Assembly: GCA_034509735.1 (NCBI GenBank)
Contig: JACGWO010000001.1
Location: 34,723,966-34,787,965, forward strand
Length of the DNA: 64,000 nt
Source of the DNA: Sesamum alatum
Taxonomy: Eukaryota > Streptophyta > Magnoliopsida > Lamiales > Pedaliaceae
Direction of reading: 5' to 3'
In this document: positions 44,786-58,295 of the stretch, in pieces
How the letters are laid out: every line of letters begins with the position of its first letter
Numbering within the stretch: position 1 is the stretch's first letter
Made by a program: the position numbers and the translations under genes
The notes under the pieces: model-generated
What the model saw: only the letters and a program-made list of their open reading frames with translations
Told to the model about the DNA's origin: nothing
Databases searched by the model: none

Positions 44786-46769
44786 TGAAAGAATATGTGG
44801 ATCGTCCCGGGAAAATTGCGCGAATGCGGAAGCGCGGTATAAAATAAAAATGCGGAATTTAAAGCATGCTTTTAAATTAAAGAACACGTTTCAAGGGGTG
44901 TGCCCTTGAAATTTCCCGGGTGTTTGGTGTATCACATGTATAAACAACATACAATAATCATGGAGGCCATAGGGTTGAAAAAATAAAAGAGGCGAAAAAC
45001 GTAAACCGAGACCCACCCGTTGTTGTTTTCGTCTTCAACGGTTACACGTGTTGTTCCCCGTTTTGCACCAAGATCTCGTTCTTGAGACCCTCCAAATCGT
45101 GACACACGATCCACCCATGGATCTTGCACGTCGTGCTAGCAACGAACAAGTATGTAATTTATTGGAGTGGATGAATCAACAACACGTTATGAATTAACGG
45201 TATTGATTCATCAATGTTCTAATGTTCCAAGAACATAGAGCAAGAAAATGACTTTCTTGCTAAGAGAGAGAGGGGGTGGACGAGAGGGGAGAGGGAGAGA
45301 GATAAGTTGGTGTGTGTGTGTGTGTTGGAATTTCATCATCCTTCAAAAGGTGCAAGGCTAGGGGTTTATATAGAGGAGGAATTTAATCCGCTTTAAACTC
45401 CAACTCTTTAGAAGCTTAATTTGACTAGGATTTTGACCTAGTCAAAGTCCTAGTCAAAGTAGAATTTGACCTTGTCAAATTCAATCCTAGCCTTTCATCT
45501 CTCCCATTAAATCTCAACCATTAATTTAATTTAATCGAATATTTAAATCCTATTAAATATTCCAAAAGGCCAAATAAATATAATAAATGAATATTAATAT
45601 TTATTCTAGGCCCATTAAATTAATTCCCTTAATAAATCCAATTTATTAATTTAATTCCCTTTATCAAATAGAAGGAATTAATTCTCCAAGAAAATATAGG
45701 ACCCGATTAAATTCAATTTAATCATTCCTTTACTCCAACATTTAATTCCAAATTAAATACTAAGTGTGTGTGGATAGTGTGTGACTCTTTAGGTTCACCT
45801 TTCAGCTAGACTTGGTCGGATTCCTAGAATCCGTCCGTTACCATGGGTGGCCATCTAGCAACGGCCCATGGCACTAAAGACTAGGTGAAATATTCGGGGA
45901 TGAACATTTAGGCTCTAACAGTACACTTGTCCTTCTGTCTTCGGTCTCATCACATAGGGTCTAGCGCACGGAAAATGCAGGTACCCATTTTGGACCTAAG
46001 TGTCGGTCTGTCCTTACTAAACGCCAGAAGGGAAACCTTCCCTTCTGTTCAGTTACTGTGACCACAGATGTTAGGGACAAGACATAGAGCATACATGAGA
46101 CTTAACTGTCAATGCCTTTTGACAGGAGACAGATCCTTTCTTGGAAACTACTGTCACTCTGTACACCAGAGCTGCACTAAACATGGCTTATGACTACTCA
46201 AGAGTATTTTGGCAATCTCTCACCATATCTAAGATACAGACCTGATGTACAGGTAAACTCAGCAGTTACTCAAGTCAAAGGACTTGACCTGTACCGTTGG
46301 AACCGGGAACACACGTCATACCTTGCTGACCATACTCCGTAAGATGGTTCCCGCGAGTCACCTCAGTCAGCTGCTTCCTAGCATGCTAACCCACTAACAC
46401 TGCTTAGACGACCCTCGTCACCCGTCGATGAAATACGACAGCAGATGCTTAGTGCAAGTCTCAAGGAGAATCTCGGTACCCATTTTCGAGATTCCTTGAC
46501 TTGGAGATTTCCGGATTGATTCGGTAAGACTGATTTCATGGACCTACCTCCAAGCGTAGTCCTAGTCCCCGAAATCGATTCTCAGTCCGTGGGCTTTGTT
46601 TGCATAGTGAACAGAAATGTAATAGCAGATATAAGTGAACGTAAACAAAGTGTTGCCATATGAATTTTCACTTCTTTATTCATAAATGATTTATCAAACA
46701 CCTAAAATTGTCTAGACATAGGTTACATATTCCCGCCAAAATTGGCTTACATGGTCACCTATTCTAACA
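44786..46769 (-). mobile_element. C1 5' LTR (family C)
   Basis: 1984 bp, TGTTAGAATAGGTGACC … ATTCTTTCA on the minus strand, with the conserved block (45835-45895). It interrupts an LTR-A, which resumes at 46770 with gaaacatggctg. Confidence 0.95.
45365..45372 (-). promoter_or_regulatory. TATA box in C1 5' LTR
   Basis: Minus-strand TATATAAA, matching the position of TATAAATA in the 3' LTR and in the solo LTR C3. Confidence 0.6.
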
Positions 46770-48213
46770 GAAACATGGCTGATTTTGCTTCCTCCAAGGG
46801 AGCATGTCGGCCATGTTTAATTAAGGGAAAAAGTCCAACTTCTTCCTATTCCAAAATAGGAATTATTTTTCCTCTCAGGTATAATTTAACGAACCGGGTT
46901 TTATCGTAATCCAATTACGACGAATCCAACATTAAATCCAATTTAATGTCCATTTAAATTATTCCCGTTGATCTTTTAATCCAATTAAAAGATCCAACGT
47001 CTCAACGTCTCAACTTTCCATATTTAATCGAAAATCCAATTTACCCATTAAACGAAAGCCCGATACAATATCGGCCCGTCCATCCAATGGACTTTCCCTT
47101 AAGTAATCCAATTACTTATTTTATCCTTCGAGATTGAGTCCTAGTCGATCTCTCAACCTCCTCGGTGATTTGTGCGTGACACTTTAGGTTCACCCTCAGC
47201 TAGACTTGGGCCGGTGTCCCACAAGGGCCCGTTACCATGGGTGGCCGTCTAGCAACGGTCCATGGCACTAGAGACTAGGTGAATTGGCGTGAACATTTAG
47301 GCACTGATTTCTTACGGGTACGATCCTTCCATCTACCGTCTCCCGGCCTTAGTCTAGGGTATGGAATTGGGCATCGGTTCCCATCCTTGACTAGGCATCT
47401 ATGCTTAATACTCGAGACCACGTATGCTTCATTGCATCGACACAGGAAACCATTCCCTGTTCGACCAAACACTGTGGCCACAGCTTCAAACAGCATGAAC
47501 GTTTCTCCGAGTGCATAGGAGATACCTTTGTCACATACTGACAGGGGACGGATCCTCTTCCTGGAATCCACCGTCCTCGCTACACATTCCGACTGCACTG
47601 GACAAGGCTTATGATAATCATCTTACAAAATGATTACCTCTCGCCAGATCCAAGATACAGCCGTCATGTGCACGCGACTGCCATGATCCCTCAAGTCTGA
47701 GGATTACTCCCGTACTATCGGAACCGTGGAAAACCAATCATACCGACCAAGCCTCCAAGGCTTCCATATGATGATCCCCGCGAGTCAGTCCAGTCGGCTC
47801 GACCCCAGTCGGCCAACCCATCAAGATCGTGTAGGCGTCCCACGTCTGTCGCCGATGAAACACGGCACTCATCCAATGAACACGACTCTTGACGCAAGTC
47901 TCAATAGGACTCTTGATGCCCTGTCTCGAGGTCCTCGACTTGGAACTTTTGAGACCCAACTCTTAATCAGTTGGTTCCATGACCACCATCCAATGCGTGG
48001 CCCAACTGCACGAGTTGTTATCCATGGTCTGTGGGCTTTGTTGCGATATAAGTTAAACACCATTTTAACAAATGTGAAATGAGCGCAACAAAGTAAGCAC
48101 CAAAAGTGACGAATACTCTTTATTCATCACATAATAATATTACATTTACATCAAGTTGTCAGATAGGTTACAAATCGCCAAACCTATTGGCTTTCTGGTC
48201 ACCTATTCTAACA
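46770..48213 (-). mobile_element. LTR-A fragment, truncated by C1
   Basis: Matches LTR-A from 'gaaacatggctgattttgc' to the terminus ctaaca (1444 bp), with the conserved block (47230-47290). The missing ~0.8 kb should lie on the far side of the element that cut it but is not in the window. It sits in a B-type leader, which resumes at 48214. Confidence 0.88.
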
Positions 48214-49044
48214 AAATATTCACACCAAACATTGGATAATGGTGCAACCTATGCACAACGATCTTTGTTGGAAAATCATTTTCCATAATTAACAAGGAGA
48301 TACTAATTCTAGTAAATATAAAAACTCAACCAAAATTAAAATGCCCCAAGTTAATTAATTTAGAAAAATTCCTAGAATTATACAGAAAAATCAGATTTTC
48401 TGAAAATGCAAGAAAACAACCAAAAAACCGAAAATACGGTCCAGCACCGCTGGCCAAGCGTGCAGCCTGCACAAGACGCGCACCTGCGCGAGCACGGGCC
48501 CTCGCCCGCGCGCGTGCAAGCGCGCGCCTGCTGCCTGCTGTGCGGCCTCCCTGCCGGCCACAACCGTTTTTCATGATTAAATATTTTCTTACAAATAATT
48601 TTCTGAAACACAAAATTCAACAATTCAAGAATATGTCCATTTACTCAAGAATCCCAAAATCCAACATTTGTGCAATATTAATACATGTCAAGATCTACTC
48701 ATACTCATGCCATAAAATAACCATGATGTCCAACATCATAAAACATAGAAATTAATGCGAAATTTTACATTTAAATCTTGATCATTGGTGCAACAATTGC
48801 AAGAATTAAATCTTGTTACGAAACATTTTCCTCATCAACCAAGCAACATTTATTTTAGGAAATCTAAAATCTCAAAAAATAAATATTCTAAGTCAACGGG
48901 TTCAGAAAAATGCAGATAATATCATAAAAATAATTCAGTAAAAATAGTTTTGAAAAACGAGCCAAAAAAATGGGAGAGAAACGGAAAACGGCACAGCCGC
49001 CTGGCAAGGCGCGCGCGCACGCATCCGGCGCAGCCCTGCGCCTA
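48214..49044 (-). mobile_element. B3 leader remnant
   Basis: Matches the B1 leader from 22578 to about 23190 (aaatattcacaccaaacattgg…). It contains an extra GC-rich block (48438-48564) absent from B1 at that place, and the start of the usual GC island (49000-49044). PBS and leader end are lost; the sequence joins LTR-B within the GC island. Confidence 0.8.
48438..48564. repeat. GC-rich block in B3 leader
   Basis: A second GC-rich insert inside the leader, about 0.5 kb from the usual island site. At this position B1 (22750-22775) has only AT-rich sequence around 'ttttctgaaaacac'. Confidence 0.65.
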
Positions 49045-50524
49045 GAGCTTACTAATGGTCTCATGGACTTTATATTAAAATCCTGTTTAATATCCAAGCC
49101 CATTAATTGATTAATGAAATGGACTTTTTTTAATTCTAATTTAAATAGTCCCATGGACTTTATATTAAATCCTATTTAATATACTAAGCCCATTAATTAA
49201 TTAATGAAATGGACTTTATTTAATTCTAAATTAAATAGTCCCATGAATTTTATATTAAATCCTATTTAATATACCAAGCCCATTAATTAATTCACCCTTT
49301 TTAATCTAATTTAAAGGGAAGCCCATGCTTTATCAAATCCATAAATCTAATTTATGAACTCAAGCCCAATTATTCCAAATAATCCATCGAGGCTTGAATC
49401 TCCAAGAAGTATAATTTAATTCCATTAAATTAAACCTTCTCCCGGAATTAATTCCAAATTAATTCCCTTTCATTTGGTGTAGCGGGTGTGACTCTTTAGG
49501 TTCACCTTTCAGCTAGACTTGGACCTACTTCTAGTTATTTCATAACCAAAGTAGTCCGTTACCATGGGTGGCCATCTAGCAACGGTCCATGGCACTAGAG
49601 ACTAGGTGAATATTTTATGTGAACATTTAGGCTCCGAGTTATACGCAGGTACGGTCCTACCGTCGCTCGATACGTACGGGTATGGTCCTACTGTCGCCTG
49701 TCTCCCGGCCTTTTAGTCTAGGGCATGGAATTAGGATGTCGGTTCCCATCCTTGACTTAGGCATCTATGCTTAATGTCGAGATAGGTTTAACTCTATGCA
49801 GGAAATCCTTTCCCACGCTATGGCCATAGACTTTGTGAGTCTAAACCATCTCAGAGCGCATAGCAGATCTCGCTGTCATATCCTTTGACAGGGGACAAAT
49901 CCTATCTTGGAATATACCGTTCTTACATACTTCGACTGCACTGGACAAGGCTTATGATGACCATGTCATATAACCCGATCAAATTTCACCAGATCCAAGA
50001 TACAACCTTAGTATGTAGGGGACTGCCGTCGTCCTAAAGTCCGAAGACTAATCCCGTACTATCGGAACCAGGAATACGAGTTATACCGACCAAGCCCAAG
50101 TGGCTTCCATATGACGATTCTCGCGAGTCACCTCAGTCAGCAGCCACCTAGCTGGCTGACCTACTAACACTGCATGGACGAGCCTCGTCACTTGTCGATG
50201 AAATGCGACTGAAGATGCTTAGTGCAAGTTTCAAATGGATTCTCGATGCCCTGTCTCGAGATTCCTTTGACTTGGAGTATTTCAGACCGATTCGGCGAAA
50301 CTGATTTCATGAACCTACCTCCAAGCGTAGTTCCAATTTCCCGAAATGTTATTTCAGTCTGTGGGCGTTTGTTGTGACATTAAAACGATGCAAGAAGTAG
50401 GCACAACAAACTTATGCCTATGAATCCTTACGACATTCATTAACATAATATTACTTGTTCACAGATTGACGAATGGTTCTCAGAACAGTCAATATCATTG
50501 ACTTTCTTGTCACCTATTCTAACA
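49045..50524 (-). mobile_element. B3 LTR-B fragment
   Basis: LTR-B from within the 89-bp repeats to the terminus ctaaca at 50524, with the conserved block (49555-49615). The 3' ~730 bp (TATA, R, U5) are lost at the fusion with the leader. The right flank is actacacgg; no matching left duplication exists. Confidence 0.85.
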
Positions 50525-52782
50525 ACTACACGGTATTATCACTAAGTATACATCCCTCCTACGTATAACCTATCTTATAAGAGATTTTCATTTAAACGAA
50601 TAAAATCAATGCTATTAGAACATGTAACATATATATATAATAATAAGGATAGAAGTTGTCAAAATTTTATATCTACTACGCCACATTTATACTCATGTAT
50701 AAAACTCCAAAAAATGAAAGTCTCCAGTTGTTACAAAACCTAAAACGCAAACCCAACGAAAGCCTAGATGTTTAATAATCATATGGCCAAAATCCACGGC
50801 TTCAGTTGTCACGGCTGACCCACCTATTAAGGTCCACCATGGCAGACTTCAAAGTTGACGTAGCTAGTCACTGTGATCTATTTCCTGAAAAATGTTGGTA
50901 AGGGATGAGCTGCCTACTCAATAAGTATAGCTAACCAACCTATATACATACATAAATACATGTCGTAACACAAACCAACAAGTATTCAATATACAATCAC
51001 CACAATCATGCATCAATCTACAGTACCATCTCAGGATTCACAATTTATACTCTTGGGGCCCTGCTTACTCTAATTGGAGTACATCAGTCAATGGTTTTGC
51101 CGGCTATCATCATCTCAATCAATGTCATATCATATACAGCACAGGATACCCGTCGAATGTGATATCGCCACACTATCTGAGTGTGTAGCAATATCAGCAC
51201 AAAACATCACAACGAACATGGCATCCCCACACCACCCCAGTGTGTAGCTATCAGCTCTCCCCGCTACCCAGAATACCTCGGTACCCAACGCGCCATGATA
51301 CCTAGCTTATATTCATTTTTCTCATATCACATCATCATCAATCACATCATCACAAACCATTGACTATGTTCCCCAACTAGGTAAGTCATCTCTTTATCTC
51401 AATTTAACGATGTACGGTATAATTAACTTTTTCATTCAACTCCATGCAACAATAAAATATAATATAAGGCAATCATCTGTCAATCTTTATATAACATAAA
51501 TAATCACAAATAAACACATAGAGACTACATCACATAATAACCATGTAATCCAAATAAGCATTTACTAATACCAGCCAGGTTTATAACAAATACGTATAAT
51601 CAAATATACTTATATAGGTTCAATTAACTATACTTACCTCAATCTCAAAACGATTATGCTAGTAGAAGGAGTTGATTAGTCTTCCACTTTACCCCCGTGT
51701 CTTATAATAAGTTATAATATGTAAAATCAATATATATTGAAAATATCGTAAATTACGAATGAAATTACTAAATATATGCGTATATTTTATATCAATCTTT
51801 TAATATTTCATTTATATTAAAATTCAAACCTCTGTTCCTGTTTCGTCTAAATATTACACACTATAAACTTCCCCCGTATATATCTAATTTATCAATTAAC
51901 TCATAAGAGCTTATTTCATCAAACCCCTCATGTTTTTATAACTATCGTTCTCTATAACATCCCTAAATAAAATTATTACAAAAATCTCATATTTCTTTTT
52001 AATAAATACTATATTTCTCAAATATAATTTCCTAATATTACTCAAACATAATTTTCTACTATTTCTATTAATTTCTGTCAATTCTTCACTATTATAATAA
52101 TTGTTTAAACAATAATATATACAATTATGTATTTGGTTAATAAACCTGGTTAATTTTGAATAATCCATTATACCAACAACTAAATCTAATAGATTAAATA
52201 AATTCTAATTTATTGGCTATAATGTCCCCGGTCCAATTAAATATTTACCCAATCACTACTTTGTATAACTACTGGAATTCATCAAATTTTCTGATTAAAT
52301 AGTAAATTAGATAGTACGAATCATATTTAATAAATGCACTAATCAAATAATATAAATATATAAATTAATTAAAATTTTTGAAGAATAAATGTTTACCTGT
52401 ATCCGCAGTTTCGGAGAAAAAAATGTAATTGCTTAAGTTTGCTTAATGTGTACCAAATATTGAGGTTAGCTTATCTAATACATATATATTGAAAAGGCTA
52501 AAGAAGCCACATGCCATCACATTTTCATCCTCAAAATCACTTTTTTTTATTATTATATTACATATGTGTGTACATTAATAACTATTTATAAAATTCTTAA
52601 TCTATGCCCCAAATTTTTAAATTTATATAATGTCACCCCAAAAATTTTATAAAGTTCCAATTTAGTCCCTTTAAGTTTTAATATATTTATAATTTGAACT
52701 TATAACTTATAATTAAATTCAATTTTCTTTACTAATTAGTCTCTCAATTATGTATAAAAATCTATGGACGTCACATCAACGG
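50525..52782. other. AT-rich DNA, no recognisable feature
   Basis: 2.26 kb that match none of the copia families, the only such stretch in the window. Mostly AT-rich, with a more balanced part at 50990-51360 (catcacaacg, accccagtgtgtag). Open frames are short (60 and 85 codons) and unlike any family I know. It could be old intergenic DNA or an eroded LTR or other repeat. It ends where A3 starts at about 52783. Confidence 0.5.
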
Positions 52783-55700
52783 TCCAAGGTAAATGATGTC
52801 TGCATGCATTGCCAAAGAAAGGGTCATTAGAAGAGGGAGTGTCCACAACTCCTGTCCAACCCAGGTATGTTTGTGCTTAAAGTAAACATGATAACTAATT
52901 TTGCTTCATGGGTATTGGATACTGGGTGTGGTGCTCACATCTGCAATGATTTGCAGGCACTGCAAAGAAGCAGAAGGCTAACCAAGGATGAGATGATCCT
53001 GAGGCTAGGCGATGGCAAGGTCGTTGTTGCGGAAGCCGTAGGATCAATGGAGTCAGCCATTAGTAGTCATGTTAGGATTGTACTAAACGACTGTTTCTAT
53101 ATACCTAGCATGATTAAAAACATTGTATCTATCCCGGTCCTTGAGAAGGAGGAATATTTATTTACCATCAATAAAAACAGTTTTTCATTATAAAGGATGG
53201 TATTTCTCATTTGCTTGGTACATTGGTAAACAATCTGTGCATACTTCAACAGTCTAATTAGATTATGACTGCGGAACACAAACGGAAATATGATAATCAT
53301 GAGAATGTACAGATATGGCATGCGAGGTTAGGTCATATTTCTAAAGACAGGATAAGAAGGTTGGTGGACTCAAAGAGTCTAGAAATAGACGATTCGGACA
53401 ATCTACTGACCTGCGAATCCTGTTTGAAGGGAAAGATGACCAAGAAACCCTTTGTTGGATAAAGCATGCTAGCCAACGGTATGTTGGATTTGATCCATAC
53501 GGATGTCTGTGGCCCACTAAATACTCAGGCTAGAGGTGGGTACTCGTACTTCATAACCTTTACCGATGATCACTCACGGTATGGTTATATTTACCTGATG
53601 AGGTACAAGTCTGAAGCCTTTGGAAGGTTTAAGGAATACAGACTTGAAGTAGAGAACCAAACTGGTGGAAAGATCAAAGCCCTTCGGTCGGACCGAGGTG
53701 GAGAGTATTTGAGTGGTGAGTTTATTGATTATCTAAAAGAGAATGGGATTCTCTCTCAGTGGACCCCTCCTGAAACACCACAGCTTAATGGTGTGTCTGA
53801 AAGGAGGAATCGGACCTTGTTGGACATGGTCCGATCCATGATGAGTTTTACCAAACTCCCCTTATCCTTTTGGGGATATGCTCTTGAAACGGCGGCCAAA
53901 GTTTTGAAATTGGCCCCATCTAAGAAGATATCCCAGATACCATATGAGATATGGCATGGCAAGTCTGCCTCCTACAAATACTTGAAAGTGTGAGGTTGCC
54001 CTGCATACGCCAAGAGATTAGTGGGAGATAAACTGGACTCGAGGTCTAGTTTATGCAAGTTCATCGGGTATCCGAAAGAAACTGCGGGGTATTATTTCTA
54101 TGATCCCTCCGAGCAAAAGATTTTTTTATCTCGCGAAACGCAATGTTCTTGGAAAAGGGTTTTCCATCGGATAGTTGACGTGATGAGGTACTGCTTGAGG
54201 AATCAAATGAGGTACCCCATGAGGCGGCAGTGACATCTGAGCCAGTGGTTCGCACTGATAATGTTCCAGTGCTCCGTAGGTCGGCCAGAGTATCCCAAGC
54301 ACCTGATAGGTATGGATTTTTGGGCCAGTTGGATAATGATCCAAAGACGTACGGAGAAGCAATGTCGGACATCGATTCGTATAAGTGGCTTGAGGTTATG
54401 AAATCCGAGATGGAGTCGATGGGTACAAACCTGGTACCCTAGTGGACCCACCCAAAGGGGTAAAACCCGTAGGGTGTAAATTGTTCTACAAACGTAACTT
54501 TGAAGCTGATGGGGAGGTTACAACCTTCAAAGCCAGGCTTATGACGAAGGGTTACACTCAGCCACCCGGGGTCAATTTTGAGGAAACCTACTCGCCCGTA
54601 GCAATGGCTTAGTCCATTCAGATATTGCTTGCCATAGCAGCATGGTATGACTATGAAATATGGCAGGTGGACGTGAAAACCGTCTTCCTCAACGGTTTCG
54701 TAGAGGAAAAGATCTATATTGATCAACCGGAAGGTTTCACATCTGTTGGAGAAGAGCAGAAGGTCTACCGTCTCCAAAGGTCCATCTATGGCCTCAAACA
54801 AGCTTCCCAAAGTTGGAACATATGTTTTGATAAAGTCATACGGGGATATAATTTCATCAAGAACGAGTCCGATCCTTGTGTATATAAGAAGATCAGTGGG
54901 AGCTCGGTTGCGTTTCAAGTGCTTCATGTGGATGACATCTTGCTTATTGGGAATGATGCTAAGATGTTGGGAACCACTAAAGCCTGGTTGTCAACGCAAT
55001 TCTCTATGAAGGATATGGGCGAGGCATCCTACATCCTTGGCATCAAGATCTACAGGGATCGATCAAGAAGGATGTTAGGACTGGCCCAGTCCTCGTATAT
55101 TGAGAAAGTCTTGAAGAGATTTAAGATGGAGAACTCAAAACGAGGATTCCTTCCTATGAGGCATGGAATTAAGTTATCCAAGAAGTAGTCTCCTAAGATT
55201 GATGAGGAGCTTAAATAGATGTTGGACATCCCATAAGCTTCAGCTGTAGGCAACATTCAGTATGTTGTCCAGTGCACTAGACCTGATGTGGCTTTCGCTT
55301 TGAGCATGACTAATCGATATTAGCCGTGTGCCGGGGAGGCATACCAGAGTGCAGTCAAGACTATCCTGAATTACCTGAAAAGGACTAAGGAGGTGTACTT
55401 GATCTACGGTGGTGGAGAATTGATACTGGAAGGCTATAGCGATACTAGCTTCCAGTCGGATGACGATGATGCCAAGTCTCGGTCTGGTTTTGTGTTTAGA
55501 CTTAATAGTGGCGTGGTTGCTTAGAAAGGGTTCTAAGCAGGCTACCAAGGCGGACTCCACCATAGAATCTGAATACATAGCGGCTTTGGAAGCTGCTAAG
55601 GAGACGGTTTGGTTTATAAGCTACATCCAAGGGTTGGGTGTAGTACCTAACATTGCTAAGCCTGTAGTTGTCTTCTACAATAACAACGGGGCGATAGCGC

Positions 55701-55825
55701 TAGCAAAGGAACTGAGATCTCATCACGATCCAAGAATATTCTTAGATGCTACCATCTGCTCCGAGAGATGGTCGCAAGTTTCCCATACTCACCATCTGGA
55801 TAAGAGGTTCGAGGTCAATGGGTGA
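52783..55825 (+). pseudogene. A3 gag end-pol pseudogene with full-length RT
   Basis: 5'-truncated copy beginning just before the zinc knuckle CMHCQRKGH, whose next codon is a stop. Protease VLDTGCGAHIC is intact (52867-53193). The integrase zinc finger is at 53265-53462, and the core at 53466-53993 has LIHTDVCGPL, RSDRGGEYLS and NGVSERRNRTL (triad intact). Frameshifts follow near 53993 and 54140. RT at 54442-55188 keeps the segment that A1 and A2 lack, including WQVDVKTVFLNGF; the active site reads HVDD instead of YVDD (~54925). RNase H runs to 55825 with several stops. It shows what the undeleted family A pol looks like. Confidence 0.9.
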
Positions 55826-55837
55826 TTGGCTTTAGGT

Positions 55838-55849
55838 CAAGTGGGAGAT
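55838..55849 (+). promoter_or_regulatory. Polypurine tract of A3
   Basis: caagtgggagat directly before LTR start TGTTAG at 55850. Confidence 0.85.
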
Positions 55850-57687
55850 TGTTAGAATAGGTGACCAGAAAGCCAATAGGTTTGGCATTTTGTAAACTAT
55901 TTGACAACTTGATGTAATGTAATATTATGTGATGAATAAAATGAGTGTTGATCACCAATGGTACCTTCTTTGATGCGCTCATTTCACATATATTAAAACA
56001 GTGTTTTACTTATATCGCAACAAAGCCCTCAGACCACGATTGACAACTGATGCAGTTGGGCCACGCATTGGATGGTGGTCATGAAACCAACTAATTAAGA
56101 GTTGGGTTTGAAATGTTCCAAGTCGAGGACCTCGAGACAGGGCATTGAGAGTCATATAGAGACATGTATCAAGAGTCGTGTTTATTAGACGAGTGTTGTG
56201 TTTCATCGGCAACAGGCGTGGGACACCTACACGATCTTGATAGGTTGGACGACTGAGGTCGAGCTGACTGGACTGACTCACGGGATCATAATATGGAAGC
56301 CTTGGAGGCTTGGTCGGTATGATTGGATTTCCCCGATTCCGATAGTACGGGAGTAGTCCTCAGAATTGAGGAACCATGACAGTCACGTGCACAGGACAAC
56401 TGTATCTTGGATATGGCGAGAGGTGATCATTCTGTAAGATGATCATTATAAGCCTTGTTCAGTGCAGTTAAAATGTATGGCGAGGACGGTAGGTTCCAAG
56501 AAGAGGATCCGTCCCCTGTCAGTATGTGACAGAGGTATCTCCTATGCACTCGAAGACACGTTCATGCTGTTTAAACCTGTGGCCACAGGGGGTTGGTCGA
56601 ACAGGGAGTGATTTCGTGTGTCGACGCAAGGGATTGGATTACTTAAGGGATTGTCCATTGGATGGATGGGTCAATATTGTATCGGGCCCTCGTTTAATTG
56701 GATTAAAAGATCAACGAGAATTATTTAAGTGGACATTAGATTAAATTGGATTTATTTTTTGGTTTGTCGTAATTGGATTATGGTAAAACCCGGTCCGTTA
56801 AATATTGACCCGAGAGGAGAATTAATTCCTATTTTGGAATAGGAAGAAGTTGGACTTCTTTCCTAATTGAGCATGGCCAAAAATGCCAACTTGAAGGAAG
56901 CAAAATTCAGCCATATTGGATGTTAGGTGGTAGTTGACTTGTCTCTTTTGGTAAGAGACATATCAACTCCAATCAAGCTCTTCCCTTTTAAGTATGATTT
57001 GATCATACCTTAAAAGTTGGTATGCTTGATTGAAAAATAATGGTGATTGACTGGGATGTATCTAGACATCCTTGGATGAACCTAAACACATTCCAATAAT
57101 CAAATTAATTATGTATATAAATTGGTATATACTAACACCTATGTAAGTGATTTCATAATTTATCTTTTCTTGGAAAAGAAGAACAAAAAATCGCCAACTC
57201 TCCTCTCTCTATACTCTCGGCCATCTCTCCCTCTCTCTCACTTGTGTTCTTCATTTGATCTTGGATCAAAAGGAAGAACAAAGTAAGTTTAAGAAGAACA
57301 CTAATCCATAGTGTTTATCTTCTTAAATCGATTCCTTCTAAACCTATTTTCTTCTAGTAAGGATAACGTGAGTTTCTTCCGGTATGGTGTGGATCACCTT
57401 TGGAGAGTTCATACATTTGAACTTGGTGAACATTCTGAAGAAGGAACAAAGCAAGTAGCCGTGCGCATGTGAAAACTACGAAGGTAACGTTTAATTACGC
57501 TTTTATTGTTTTCATTTCATCTATGCCCTATGTATAATATATGCTTTAATATTGATACATCCTACATCGAACGCCCGGTTGAGCACCCAAGGGCCCCTTG
57601 GGATTACGTTTATTTATTTGTTTATATTTACGTATTTCTTTGCTTTCTCACTTCCGCTCGCGCTCCCGGGCGGATCCGCTTGTCCTT
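55850..57687 (+). mobile_element. A3 3' LTR (family A), internally deleted
   Basis: Starts TGTTAGAATAGGTGACC and ends at …CGCTTGTCCTT, then runs directly into RT sequence. At about 56633 it jumps from 'tgtcgacgcaa' to 'gggattggattactt', losing roughly 330 bp including the conserved CCATGG block. The most diverged LTR-A in the window. Confidence 0.88.
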
Positions 57688-58295
57688 AAGGGTTATACTT
57701 AACAACCCGGAGTCGACTTTGAGGAAACCTAATTGCCCGTAGCAATGGCCAAGTCCATTCGGATACTGCTTGCCATAACACCATGATACGACTATGAAAT
57801 ATGGCAGATGAATGTCGAAACCACCTTCCTCAACGGTTTCGTAGAGGAAGAGATCTATATGGATCAACCGGAAGGTTTCACATCTGTTGGAGAAGAGCAG
57901 AAGGTCTTGCCGTCTCCAAAGGTCCATCTATGGCCTCGAAAAAGCTTCCTGAAGCTGGAACATATGTTTTGATGGAGTAATACGGGGATATGATTTCGTC
58001 AACAACAAGTCCGATCCTTGTGTATACAAGAAGATTGGTGGGAGCTTTGTTGCGTTCCTAGGGCTTTATGTGGATGGCATCTTTCTTATTGGGAATCATG
58101 CCAAGATGTTGGGAACCACTAAAGCTTGGTTGTAAAAAATATGGGCGAGGCATCCTAGATCCTTGGCATCAAGATCTACATAGATAGATCTAGAAGGATG
58201 TTAGGAATGGCCTAGTCCTCGTATATTGAGAATGTCTTGAAGAGATTGAAGATGGAGAACTCAAAATGAGAATTCCTTCCTATGAGGGAGGAAAT
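57688..58295 (+). pseudogene. Family A RT fragment
   Basis: Matches A3 RT from about 54548 on: NVETTFLNGFVEEEIYMDQPEGFTSVGEEQ, then a frameshift, then ALYVDGIFLIG where YVDD has become YVDG (~58066-58080). Multiple stops. Starts exactly where the A3 3' LTR ends and stops at about 58295, where the B2 leader begins. It may be the remains of an A element into which A3 inserted. Confidence 0.85.

Larger units (their letters stand above)
26799..46769 (-). mobile_element. Element C1: Ty1/copia family C with A2 inside its leader
   Basis: 3' LTR 26799-28803, PPT, gag-pol 28820-32872, leader 32873-33651 continuing at 43404-44772, PBS 44773-44784, 5' LTR 44786-46769. A2 (33652-43398) interrupts the leader. 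Without A2 the element is about 10.2 kb. The outer flanks do not match (cgttt left, gaaac right), so no target duplication supports the two ends belonging to one insertion. Gag-pol carries at least five disabling lesions. Confidence 0.85.

Noticed and set aside
26799..46769. Inverted flank similarity (cgttt left, gaaac right) as a target duplication of C1.
   Set aside because: Target duplications are direct repeats; these are at best partly complementary and are likely chance.
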